64,000 nucleotides of DNA from Cichorium intybus (Eukaryota; Streptophyta; Magnoliopsida; Asterales; Asteraceae): positions 80,806,494-80,870,493 of the forward strand of contig CM042013.1 in the NCBI GenBank assembly GCA_023525715.1, read 5' to 3'. A program made the translations under genes and the position numbers. The notes under the pieces are model-generated. The model was not told the origin of the DNA and searched no databases. It saw only the letters and a program-made list of their open reading frames with translations. The stretch's first letter is position 1. Each line of letters starts with the position of its first letter. This document shows positions 42,634 to 54,751 of this stretch, in pieces.

Positions 42634-43327
42634 TGAAAGGTTTTATGCAAATCTATGAACTAAAACCCTAAGTCACATGCAACCTATAAAGGATCTATGT
42701 TTTCTATCTTTGAACATATAAATAATTCCTAAAAATCCAACAGAAAATGCTAGAGAATTAAATCAGAAAAACTAACCTTTAGAATTTCTTGGAAGCAAAG
42801 CAACAAAAGTATCTTGCCTCAAATGAGATCACACCCAGGGAACTAGAAGCAAGTTAAGAAAATTCCAGAGAGTATAGGAGGAGAATGACATAGGCTAATA
42901 AGGTCCAGAGGTCCCTATTTATAGGCTACCGGATAACCCTTAGAGATAAACCTCATTTGACTTTCAAACTGAGATAAGCCATATCTCTAAGCTATTTTCC
43001 GGATTTCTGATACGCGCGCCGCGGCTCATCCACATGCGCATCGTGCGTATCCAATTCAACCATTGAGTTGGAACAAGTTTAGCCCCTGTCCTTTTGATTA
43101 ATCTAATTAATTTTGCAAAAATTAATCCAATTAATTTCTGATAAATTATTAATCAAATAATACTATTTCTAATTAATACATTATCTCCATAATATATTAA
43201 CAAACTATTTCTTTTGTTTTTATTGATTTATTAATCATATAATAAATCAATCTTTCTCTCTACTAAACTTTCTACCAAACCTCCAGCTATGAGGGCAACC
43301 CAAATAGACTTTGCTTCTATTAATTAG
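42634..43327 (-). repeat. 5' LTR of element A, larger part
   Basis: On the minus strand this is most of the LTR, ending CTTTCA at 42634. It is interrupted at 43327/43328 by G2, with ATTAG (43323-43327) duplicated at 51672-51676. The remaining 44 bp, starting TGTTGGATTAGG on the minus strand, are 51677-51720. A small CpG-rich patch (about 43010-43055) precedes the TATA box at about 42913-42925 (minus strand CCTATAAATAGGG) in the element's sense. Confidence 0.9.
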
Positions 43328-45680
43328 TGTAACACCCGACTTTTAAAACAAAAACACCCCTGAAAATTTTTCATTTAAAACAAGGTTTCAATACATAAAA
43401 CCATAACAAAAAGGTTATTTTTTTTATCAAAAACGGGTACAAGTGTATCAAGGAGTGTATAAAATACCATAACCTCCTTTTTAAAGTCGGGCTGCTACTG
43501 ACAGCATCTATAAGTCCCACTTCTTTAGTCACAGACTGTAACTTTTCCCCTATCAGGATCATGCTAACCTGGAGAGACATTTAACAGATAAAGTGAGCTA
43601 TAAAGCTCAGTGAGTAATCATATAAATAATTTCACAAAATAAGAGAATAAGCCGCACCAAAACATTTTAAATATTCAAGTCATAGCCCTAAGGCCGCACC
43701 AAACAGTTTCATTATTTATTTCATAGCCCAAAGGCCGCACCAACTTAGGTTCAATAACCCGGTATCATGGTCATAAGACCGCACCATTTGGATTCAAAGT
43801 CCAATATCATAGCCATAAGGCCGCACCATTTGGATTTAATCATCCAATATCATAGCCATAAGGCCGCACCAATTGGATTCAATCATCCAATATTAAATCT
43901 GTTATTTGGGTCATTAAATCAAATAAAACCTGCTATTTAAACATCAAATCAAATTAAATCTGTTAGCCACAAAAGCTATATCAAATATATCAGGTCATAT
44001 CTCATAGCCACGGAGGTCGTAAAATCCTATAAGTATCATCACAAAATGCTCATGAATTTGTCCCGCTTTTGCCTAGACTCACGGCTCCGTTCTTGTCATT
44101 TCAATGACTCACGGCTTATCCGGTATTGTCTTTTTATTGACTCACAGCTCCGTTATTGTCTTTCTCAGACTCACGGCTTATATGGTATTGTCTTTTCAAT
44201 AAATTTTTAAAACTGTCATTTTTGTCCCCGAAAGCTGTTTCCAATATGTAGCAGTCCAATCAACACATATCATATACGATATAAGTGAGATTACTCACCT
44301 GGATACTTGCTAAGGATGTATCTAGTTACTCCTTGCACGTGCTTCGAAATCCACTTGACTAATACCTATATATACACATATATGTCTTGGTAATAAGTCA
44401 AAGATACTACAAGTGACTCTACTACACTAGAGTTCAATATAAAACCACCACAAGTTGTAACTAGATAAGAATCCTTGTTATAAACAACTTTCTATTCATT
44501 TTGATACTTCTCCGGTATACACGTATTTTTCTACAGTGCCCACGGAGAGTCGTATTCTCAATTTCATATTTTTCCAAGACTTTTCATATCATCATGGACT
44601 CGTAGTTAAAGTTTGAAGTCAATTAGACATGCCTAGCATCAATTTCCAACTTCAAAACCCCCTGTTTAAGTGCACGACTCGTGCATATTTTGCTACATAA
44701 AGGGCACGACTCATGCATGCACTTTTAGCACTCTACTTTTACTCTGCAGGGGGAGCACGACCCGTGCCAAAAGAGCACGACCCGTGCTCTTGTTGTAGAC
44801 CCCCAATTCAGTCCGATTTTTGCACTGCAGACCTCTACTTTCTCATATTAAGTCCTTAATTCACTTCTTAATCATTTTAGGTTCATTCCATGACTAAAAC
44901 CATCAATTAACATCTGGTTTTAACCCTTGGAAACCATAAATATCAAACATTTCCAACAATTCCCGTTTTTCACATTTTTCACCAAAAATGCAAATCTTTG
45001 AAAACAATCACTTAGGAATGTCTTAATACATCTTAAGTGATCTTTAGGACTTAACAAAACCATTAAAATCAAACTTGATCATACAAATCATGATTTAGGG
45101 TTCTTGAACCCAAAAATCCCAAATTCATCAAAATCACCAAAATCATTTGTTTCAAATGCATGTTCTTATCATATGAACATGTTTTAAACTTAGAAATCAT
45201 ATAAACATCATGGATCATAACTGGAATTACTGTTTCTAGTTCATCCATGAAAACCCACCAAGAACACTTAGGTTAGAACTCAAATTGCTAACCTTAATTG
45301 CTTCAAAATCTTTAATTCCAAGCTATGATTTCGATTTCTTGCTTCAACTCTTGTGAATTTCCAGAAATCGTGTATCAAAATTTCTTCCCGTTCCTTCTCA
45401 AACGTTCAACCACAAATGGAGAGTCAAACCTCCTATTTATACTTCCAGATTTTACAATTTTAGTCCCTAAGTTCCATTCCTTGAACTTTTGGCACTTTTC
45501 TCCCATTTTATCACAATAAACTTTCTTTTCTTATACTTTTGCCACAAGCAAACAATATTTTTACATATTAGATCCTTCCCATGGTCAAAATACCAAATTA
45601 CCCTTTTATGGTAAAATGACCAAATTACCCTTTTATTATATTTAACCTATAATAAACGTACAAGGTAATGTGGTGTTACA
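43328..45680 (-). repeat. 3' LTR of element G2
   Basis: The LTR is 2353 bp. It contains a repeat of about 47-50 bp with the core ATAGCCATAAGGCCGCACCA (43679-43890), four copies of a 31-bp unit starting GACTCACGG (44076-44200) and four near-palindromes GCACGAC(T/C)CGTGC or close variants (44672-44787). The TATA box reads AAGTATAAATAGG on the minus strand (about 45434-45446). It lacks about 78 bp of the repeat array present in the 5' LTR. Confidence 0.92.
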
Positions 45681-48600
45681 AATTCTCCCATCCTTTAAAA
45701 GATTCCGTCCCCGGAATCATACAAACAGGTGAGGGTATTTCTTTCTCATTAAAATTTCGGTCTCCCATATCATATGGAAACCTCTATAGTATTGCCAAAT
45801 CACTTTAACCATACTAGTCTTCTTGTTTCGCATCCGTCTCACTTTTCATCTAACACTTCTGTGGTTGTTCTGGTTATCTAAACTTCTCATCTACTTCTAT
45901 TTTAGCATGAGGTATTCGTTGGAATTCATCAATCAATGTTCTTCAGACATAAGACACATGGAAAACATTATAAATGTCTTGAAGTTCATCGGTAACTTCA
46001 ATCAATACACCACAATTCTTACTCTTTGGGATGTGCGGAAAGTTCCAATAAAACAAGGACTTAACTTTCCTTTCTTCCCAAAACAAATTTAGTCTTTCTA
46101 AGGGGATACTTTGAACACTGTCATCTTTCCCCATTTGGAATTTCAACGGTGTTACTCGGTGATCCACATACTATTTTTTTCTAATTTTTAGCTATTTTTA
46201 GATTTTCTCGTATTCATCTAGCCTTCTTTTCAGTTTGTACTACAATATCGGGTCTAGCCAACGACTTTTCCACAATTTCAGTCCAACAAATCAGAGTATG
46301 ACACGGTACTTCATACAACGTTTCATACGAGCCATTAGAATGTTGGTATGAAAACTGTTATTATCTACAGATTTTACCACAGATAGATGATCTTCTCATC
46401 TTCCGCCAAGGTCTATTATGCAAGTTCAATGCATATTTTCTAAAGTCTGCATTAGTATCTTACCTCGCCCATCAAGATACGGTACTTATCAGTACCTTCG
46501 AACCCAATTATTCTTGCAGACTTTGTCAAAACCAAGAAATGAATCTACTATCTCGACCCAACACAATTGACATCGGTAACCCATGTCGACAAATTACTCC
46601 ATCTATGTAAATTTTCGTTACTTTTTGATCTTGATCTTCTCACTAGTCGGTATGAATTTACACTAGTTTCATCAACCGATCTACTATTACCTATGTGGTA
46701 TCATACCCACACGGTATTCAAGGAATCTTTATTGCAAAATCTATACTAATGTTGTCCCATTTCTTCTCTGGGACAAACAACGGCTAAATTTCCCCGTCTG
46801 CTTCAAACATCCAACTATTTGTTTACTTTTCACGTTTTCAGACTTGCACACTTCTTCTTGTGCTACCCGAATCAGTTCAGGTAATCAATTTGTCACACCC
46901 ATACACACGGATGTAACCTTCAAAGATACTTCTTTCAACTCAAGGCATCTGCAATCACATTCGCCTTGTCGGGATGGTACAATATTTCGCAACCGAAATC
47001 TTTAAGTAACCTATCCATCTTTACTATCTCATGTTTAGCTTCTTTTTGATCAATTAAGTACTTCCAACTTTTATGATCAGTATACAACGCATATTTTACA
47101 CCATATAAATAGTGTCTTCAAAACTTCATTACCAAGATCACAACAGCTAATTTGAGGTCATGCACCGGGTACCTCTTCTCAGCTTCTTTTAATTAACGGG
47201 ATGCATAAACTATTACTCGACTCTTCTACATTAACACGCACACAAGGCCGGTTCTGGTTGCATCATTATAATTCACATAGTCTTCTCCGCTTAGCGGTAA
47301 AGCTAACACCGGAGCTTCACACAAGACTTGCTTCAGCCTTTGAAAAGTTACTTGTGGTTTTTTTTCCACTTAAACTTTTCATTCTTATTGGTCAACTTTA
47401 GTCAACGTGACAGCAATCAAGGAGCAGTTTTCTACAACTCTCCTATAGTAACCTGCCAATTTAAGGAAACTACAATTTTAGTCAGATTCCCCAGGTGGTT
47501 CCTGTTTTATCACAACATCATTTCCACTAGATCAACTTTAACATCTTTGGCACTGTTAACCTGCCCAAAGAATTGAAACTTCTTTTAGCCAAATTTCACA
47601 CTTGGAAAACTTCGCATATCACTTTTCTCCACGAAGTAACTCCAATATCTGGTACAAATGTACATCATATTCAGTCTGGTTTCGAGAATATCAGATTCTC
47701 GGTAGTCAATGCACATACACATCAACTTGTCTTTCTTCTTTTCAAACAAGATAGGACTCCACACGATGACACATTCGGCCATATGAGACCCTGATTCAAA
47801 AATTTCTTCTAATTGCTTTACCACTCTGCCATCTCTGCAGATGCTAATCAGTTTAGAGCCTAAATAACAGAAACGACTCCCAAAACCAGTTTAATCACAA
47901 ACTCTTCTCATCAATCTGGCGGAAATTCTGGAAGTTCTTTGGAAGAAACATCCAAGAATTCATTTAAAGTTTTTACACTTTTATCGCCACTTTATTTAGC
48001 TTGGCCAACACTGCATATGCCAACTAAAACATCCTTCCTTTACTAACCCTTCTCCAAGTTTAAGCAAAGGAAAATAACCGGTATTCTCAACAACAGTCAT
48101 TTACCGTGGATTTTCCTCCATTTCATTTCTGATTTTAGAACCATAATGTTCATTCTACAATTCATGTTAGCATCATTCATTGCTAACCAATTCATACACA
48201 CAATTACTTCAAATTCATTGGTAGTCATCAGCATCAGATATATAGGGAAAAATGGTCCCGTAAATCCTAGGCTGACAACCTTCCAGGTGTTCGGTATCGC
48301 GAACATATTTGCTATCTGCTATAGCTACTTCCAAGCTTTCATCCATAGGTATTGATGAAATTTTTAAACAAGGCATCAAAGACACTGATCCAAAGCAACA
48401 CATAGCTCCTGGATCAAATATAACATATACGGGGATTATATTCAAAACAAATATATCTGAGACCACATCAGTCTTCGCACGAGTTTCTTCCATAGTCATT
48501 TGGAATGCTCGTGATACTACTGGTCCTCTTCGACCATTAACTTCCTCTTTTTTTTTCCTCCCCGTTCTTCTTGGGTTTATCACCCGATGCTCCACATTCA

Positions 48601-49240
48601 ACATGTGGACATTTCATACAAAAGTGATTCATAGTTACACGCTGGAAACACCTTCGTTCCATCCAACAGGCTCGAACAATATGCCCCTGTTTTTCTACAA
48701 TTTCAACAATCCGACAGTAGAGTCTCAACTCTACAATTTCTGAGTGCTTTTCCTGCACTTTTCACACCACATCACTTCTTTGTTTTGGTCCCTTCCCTTT
48801 AAGGTTGGACCTAATTCGTGGTAACTTCTTCTGAAGCGTCCGCTAATATTTTTCTGCTTTTCTTGTAGTCTCAACTACTTTTCTTTCACCTTGAATATCA
48901 GTCAAGGTGAGCAACCAATTTCTTTTTTTTTTCTGACCACATCAGCTAATATTGCTTGTCATGTGGATTTTATACTACTTGTCTCTTTACCCCTCGTTCA
49001 ATGGAGCCTTGAGAAAGGGCTGGTCCACCTTTTAAAGCTCCATGCCCTAAATTCCTCCCAATAAGATTCACTGCTCATACTTCTTATACGTCAAAAGTCA
49101 GCAACAGTTAGGTTATATATGTATAATAACAACTTATATACACCTAACTATACATCATGTCTACTATCTCTCAAGGTTTAAGTCCAGGAATCTACTCTAT
49201 AGACACCTAGTTCACTTCAACCACGGCTCTGATACCAACT
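45681..49240 (-). pseudogene. Gag-pol remnants of element G2
   Basis: Fragments on the minus strand, in order: a damaged zinc knuckle (48537-48758), the gag/protease junction and protease (about 48215-48604; RAFQMTMEETRAKTDVVS, then VIFDPGA for the usual DSGA), an RT piece (47585-47824; MCIDYRES as in MCIDYREL of G1), RNase H around 46930-47290, and the pol C-terminal region (45943-46167; TDELQDIYNVFHVSYV, as in EQLSQIHDTFHVSQL of G1). Frames shift many times and no large open frame remains. At the gag/protease junction the sequence is continuous, without the intron-like insert seen in G1. Confidence 0.82.
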
Positions 49241-51671
49241 TGTAACACCCGACTTTTAAAACAAAAACACCCCTGAAAATTTTTCATTTAAAACAAGGTT
49301 TCAATACATAAAACCATAACAAAAGGGGTATTTTTTTTATCAAAAACAGGTACAAGTGTATCAAGGAGTGTATAAAATACCATAACCTCCTTTTTAAAGT
49401 CGGGCTGCTACTGACAGCATCTATAAGTCCCACTTCTTTAGTCACAGACTGTAACTTTTCCCCTATCAGGATCATGCTAACCTGCAGGGACATTTAACAG
49501 ATAACGTGAACTATAAAGCTCAGTGAGTAATCATATAAATAATCTCACAAAATAAGAGAATAAAATGTTTAAATTCTCATAATAGTTTCTGTCCCATATT
49601 TCATAGTCATAAATGACCGCACCATATATCGTAGCCATATAAGCCGTACCAAAACATTTTAAATATTCAAGTCATAGCCCTAAGGCCGCACCAAACAGTT
49701 TCATTATTTATTTCATAGCCCAAAGGCCGCACCAACTTAGGTTCAATAACCCGTTTTAATGGTCATAAGACCGCACCATTTGGATTCAAAGTCCAACATC
49801 ATAGCCATAAGGCCGCACCATTTGGATTTAATCATCCAATATCATAGCCATAAGGCCGCACCAATTGGATTCAATCATCCAATATTAAATCTGTTATTTG
49901 GGTCATTAAATCAAATAAAACCTGCTATTTAAACATCAAATCAAATTAAATCTGTTAGCCACAAAAGCTATATCAAATATATCAGATCATATCTCATAGC
50001 CACGGAGGTCGTAAAATCCTATAAGTATCATCACAAAATGCTCATGAATTTGTCCCGCTTTTGCCTAGACTCACGGCTCCGTTCTTGTCATTTCAATGAC
50101 TCACGGCTTATCCGGTATTGTCTTTTTATTGACTCACAGCTTCGTTCTTGTCTTTCTCAGACTCACGGCTTATCTGGTATTGTCTTTTCAATATATCTTT
50201 AAAACTGTCATTTTCGTCCCCCAAAGCTGTTTCCAATCTGTAGCAGTCCAATCAACACATATCATATACGATATAAGTGAGATTACTCACCTGGATACTT
50301 GCTAAGGATGTATCTAGTTACTCCTTGCACGTGCTCCGAAATCCACTTGACTAATACCTATATATATACACATATGTCATGGTAATAAGTCAAAGATACT
50401 ACAAGTGACTCTACTACACTAGAGTTCAATATAAACCCACCACGGGTTGTAACTAGATAAGAATCCTTGTTATAAACAACTTTCTATTCATTTTTATACT
50501 TCTCCGGTATACACGTATTGTTCTACAGTGCCCACGGAGAGTCGTATTCTCAATTTCATATTTTTCCAAGACTTTTCATATCATCATGGACTCATAGTTA
50601 AAGTTTGAAGTCAATTGGACATGCCTAGCATCAATTTCCAACTTCAAAACCCCTTGTTTAAGTGCACGACTCGTGCATATTTTGCTACATAAAGGGCACG
50701 ACTCGTGCATGAACTTTTAGCACTCTACTTTTACTCTGCAGGGGGAGCACGACCCGTGCCAAAAGAGCACGACCCGTGCTCTTGCTGCAGACACCAATTC
50801 AGTCCGATTTTTGCACTACAGACCTCTACTTTCTCATAATAAGTCCTTAATTCACTTCTTAATCATTTTAGGTTCATTCCATGACTAAAACCATCAATTA
50901 ACATCTGGTTTTAACCCATGGAAATCATAAATATCAAACATTTCCAACAATTCCCGTTTTTCACATTTTTCACCAAAAATGCAAATCTTTGAAAACAATC
51001 ACTTAGGAATGTCTTAATACATCTTAAGTGATCTTTAGGACTTAACAAAACCATTAAAATCAAACTTGATCATACAAATCATGATTTAGGGTTCTTGAAC
51101 CCAAAAATCCCAAATTCATCAAAATCACCAAAATCATTTGTTTCAAATGCATGTTCTTATCATATGAACATGTTTTAAACTTAGAAATCATATAAACATC
51201 ATGGATCATAACTGGAATTACAGCTTCTAGTTCATCCATGAAAACCCACCAAGAACACTTAGGCTAGAACTCAAATTACTATCCTTAATTTCTTCAAAAT
51301 CTTTAATTCCAAGCTATGATTTCGATTTCTTGCTTCAACTCTTGTGAATTTCTAGAAATCGTGTATCAAAATTTCTTCCCGATGCTTCTCAAACTTTCAA
51401 CCACAAATGGAGAGTCAAACCTCCTATTTATACTTCCAGATTTTACAATTTTAGTCCCTAAGTTCCATTCCTTGAACTTTTGGCACTTTTCTCCCATTTT
51501 ATCACAATAAACTTTCTTTTCTTATACTTTTGCCACAAGCAAACAATATTTTTACATATTAGATCCTTCCCATGGTCAAAATAACAAATTACCCTTTTAT
51601 GGTAAAATGACCAAATTACCCTTTTATTATATTTAACCTATAATAAACGTACAAGGTAATGTGGTGTTACA
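49241..51671 (-). repeat. 5' LTR of element G2
   Basis: The LTR is 2431 bp. The same repeats as in the 3' LTR are at about 49672-49882, 50068-50192 and 50663-50778. About 78 bp within the CCGCACC repeat region near 49565-49650 have no counterpart in the other LTR. Confidence 0.92.
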
Positions 51672-51676
51672 ATTAG

Positions 51677-51720
51677 GTAAATACTAATTATTAGTCATGG
51701 CTTAGACACCTAATCCAACA
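51677..51720 (-). repeat. 5' LTR of element A, outer 44 bp
   Basis: Minus strand from 51720: TGTTGGATTAGGTGTCTAAG and onward. It joins 43327 once G2 and one ATTAG copy are removed. TCAAG follows at 51721-51725. Confidence 0.9.
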
Positions 51721-51725
51721 TCAAG

Positions 51726-52387
51726 ACTGTCATGAATTGGTTTGTAGATTGTCTAAGGAGTTAGACATAGCAACAACATTGCTACAACATTCATGAGTAC
51801 TTAGAAAATGGAGATTTGAGTATTGGATAAACCCACGCTTAAAAGATTGCTTCATGGATTATATCACGAGCAATTTTGAGACGATAATATCTTATGATCT
51901 TGAAGTGAAGTCATATGACTTATGATTTAAAAGGCAGTTGTTCATTGACTATGTGAAAACGCATCAGTAACTCGATGTTATAAAACGTGTTGTTGTGAGT
52001 GATTCGTCTGGAAAAAGATATAAGCATATGAGTCAAAGCTTATTCGTCCCTTGACCCTGATGGGAAACAGATATCTGTAGGCCTCTCGATGATTTTGAAG
52101 TTAACTGAAAGTGTTGGCCAACCAAGACTTAATTGATGTGTTCAATTGGTAGTCTTTAAGTCATATGCAAATCAGAAATCGGGAAACAGGGTATCGGACT
52201 AATATTGATATTAATCCATGTCTCAAGACCGGAAATATCTTGTTGGTCGGAGGATCATATGATCACTTATCTATGAACAGAACTGACTGGGTTAGAGTTT
52301 GGCAGCAGTTTCTAGGAAGCTACAGTTTGCTGGTTAATTAGAAGATAAATTGACAATTATAGTCATAGACTTATCCAAGTGGCAGAC
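51726..52387 (+). mobile_element. Right piece of element B: copia 3' non-coding region
   Basis: This continues 4072-4193 without loss. It matches 2690-3305 of C. The polypurine tract AAGTGGCAGAC (G to C change relative to C) ends at 52387, just before the LTR. No gene was seen. Confidence 0.85.
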
Positions 52388-53162
52388 TGTTGGATTAGGT
52401 GTCTAAGCCATGAGTAATAATTTTTATTTATCTAATTAATAGTAGCAAAGTCTATTTGGGTTGCCCTCATAGCTGGAGGTTTGGTAGAAAGTACAGGAGA
52501 GAGAAAGATTGATTTATTATATGATTAATAAATCATTTGAAATAAAATAAATAGTTTATTAATATATTATAGTGATAATATATTAATTAGAAATTATATT
52601 AATTAATTAGAAATTAATCTGGAATTAATTGGAATTAATTTGGTGATTAATTTAATTAATTAAAGCTGCAGGGACTGAATTGTAATTATTCGATAGTTGA
52701 GTAAGTGATAATTATAGCAGCAGTAGTAACCAGCGAAATTAAGGAATGGATATTCATTAATTTCAAAAATAATAATAGAGGATAAATAGGTTTAATTCAA
52801 ATGATAAAGGTTTATCTTGATTTGAATTAATAGGTTTATCATGAAAGGCTTATCTGGTTATCTACTAGAGGCTATAAATAGGGATCCTGGGGAACCCTTT
52901 TTCTACGCCATATATACCCTGTCTCTCTGGAAATTTCGTGACCTACTCCTGCTCCGTGGGTGTGACTTCATTTGAGGCAAGCAATTTTCGTTGCTTAGCT
53001 TTGAAGATTAAACTAAAGGTTAGTTTTCTGATTTATTTCTTTTAGTAATTTTTCAGTTGGCCTTTAGGAAATTATTATATGTTTAAAGTTAGAAAACATA
53101 GATCCAATTTAGGTTGTATGTGAACTTAAGATTAAAGTTTATTGATTGCATAAAACCTTTCA
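52388..53162 (+). repeat. 3' LTR of element B
   Basis: The LTR is 775 bp, TGTTGGATTAGGTGTC to ACCTTTCA, with intact ends. A TATA-like GCTATAAATAGGG is at about 52871-52883. The outer target duplication cannot be checked because the left end of B is outside the window. Confidence 0.9.
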
Positions 53163-54751
53163 TTTTTGACTGTCCAATTTTGACAAATTTAGTTCTGAAT
53201 TCAGTGACTAATTTTTTTATTGATGGAAAACATGGTTCAGTTTTGATTTACCCAAAAACAACAACCGCTTATTTGTACTGACCACCACGAATCATTGCAC
53301 ATTGATGTGGTATTTGATCATTTATTATTTTTGACACCTGAGTCTGTGAGAATGCCAAATTTTTAATAATTTTCTTGATGTTGTTTAAATCCATTTTAGC
53401 AGTGTTCTTTTGCTAATGAGTAATTGATTTGTAAATCTTTTATTCTGAAGTTCAATACTCATTTGTTAAAGAGTTCCATTTTTTTCATTTAGATCAGATG
53501 TTATTTGATGAATTTTCTTTTTGAGTTCATGTTTTTCTTGGTGAGTGGGTTTTAAATCAAGACATAAATAATCTTTTGCAACACAACCTTTTGCACCTTG
53601 AGAAATATCATATTCAAATGTGCTTGTATTGCTTCTTGATTCCTCAATCATAACCATCAAGCACATATTTGTCTTTTCAATCTCATCATCTAAAGTATTA
53701 GCTTCTTCTGTCTATTTTTATTCTTCAACAAGAACAAACTTTGACATTTTGTTTCTTGAGTGAAGCAACTAACCTTTTGTACTTTACTTCATACGACACT
53801 TCTTTAACTCTTTCTTCTTTGCATTGCAATCTTTTACAAAATGACAAGTATCTTCACACTTCAAGAATTTACATCATATTTTTTGTTAGTGGTGTAAAAT
53901 CTCCTTTATCCTCTAGTGTCATATCTTATTGATCTTGTTCATTTAGCATCATACTTTCTTGGCCCATTGAACTTTCAAGCAGTCTGAAACTTGTCAAATT
54001 GTTTTACTATCAATGTCGCTTTCACTTTTAGAAAATTCAACATACTTAGTTTTTGAGATTAAGGCAGTAGATCTATCATTATGGCTTCCTTTCATATTTT
54101 ATGATCCCCTTCCTTTGTTCTATGGTCTCCTCATAATTTCTTAGATTTCCCAACATACTCTACAAATCTATTGTTTTGATTTTCACACTATTTTTAGAAT
54201 GTCAACAAGATGTTCCCACTTTTCATCAAGCAAGTCTAAGAAATTTAGCACAAGAACAAATTTATCCTAAGTAATGGTAAAACTTCTCATGTCATTAATG
54301 AAACAATTAAACCTGTTGAAAGTCTGAGTGAAGGATTCATTCATGTACGAAAGGAAGTATTCATACTTACAATTCAGCCTGTGTACTTGAATTTCCTTTA
54401 CTTCTCATGTTCCTTCAAAAGAAACCTTCAATATATTATGCATTTCTTTTGCAATGACACATTATAGAACAAGGTGATAAACTTCATAGGCAATAGCATT
54501 GCACATTACAATTCTAGCACGAACATCCATATTAACTTTCCTATTTTCATCTTTGGTCCATTAATATTGAGGAGGTCTAATAGACTTTTTAGGAACTCCA
54601 TCATTAATTTCTTAGGTCGTGAGAAGAAAAGGGCTATATTCAAGAATATACAGCATGTTGTAGTCCATTGATTCAAGAACCATAAGAGCTTTGCTAATTC
54701 TTTTCATCGACAAAGGAATCTTGTTGGCAGATAAAGAAGAGGAGTTGTTCT
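53163..54751 (-). pseudogene. Old copia gag relic
   Basis: On the minus strand the sequence shows the plant copia Gag (UBN2) pattern with many stops. In order it has a conserved approach (VNMDVRARIVMCNAIAYEVY, about 54480-54540), a block like KEIQVHRLNCKYEYF and YMNESFTQTFNRFNCFIND (about 54290-54410), then a Lys-rich segment (53466-53666; KPTHQEKHELKKKIHQI). It is more decayed than any other element here and has no visible LTR. B (left) and D (right) both border it and probably both inserted into it. It may belong to a SIRE-like family, but the sequence is too damaged to be sure. Confidence 0.65.

Larger units (their letters stand above)
43328..51671 (-). mobile_element. Element G2: decayed Ty3/gypsy retrotransposon, 8.3 kb
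   Basis: LTRs (TGTAACACCC to GGTGTTACA) of 2353 and 2431 bp are flanked by ATTAG (43323-43327, 51672-51676). The primer site (minus strand TGGTATCAGAGCC, 49225-49237) fixes the orientation. The 3.56-kb interior holds only scattered remains of gag, protease, RT, RNase H and the pol C-terminus, against about 5.4 kb in G1, so parts are deleted. Its LTR ends and protein remnants resemble G1, suggesting a related lineage. Confidence 0.92.
4194..51720 (-). mobile_element. Element A: decayed Ty1/copia, about 7.6 kb, split by four insertions
   Basis: On the minus strand the order is 5' LTR (51720 to 42634, interrupted by G2), primer site (42633-42621), leader (42620-41867, then 31316-30840 after element E), gag, protease, integrase, RT, [element H], RNase H, 3' non-coding region, polypurine tract (10493-10481) and 3' LTR (10480 to 4194, interrupted by the Helitron). 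The TCAAG target duplication is at 4189-4193 and 51721-51725. Gag to RT lies in one frame except for one 1-nt deletion near 28953, with about six nonsense codons, so the copy is dead. The family is the same as B and C. Lineage within copia was not assigned; it is not SIRE-like. Confidence 0.9.

Noticed and set aside
48146..48743. Plus-strand open frames in the interior of G2
   Set aside because: They lie opposite recognisable gag/protease remnants on the minus strand and have no features of their own.
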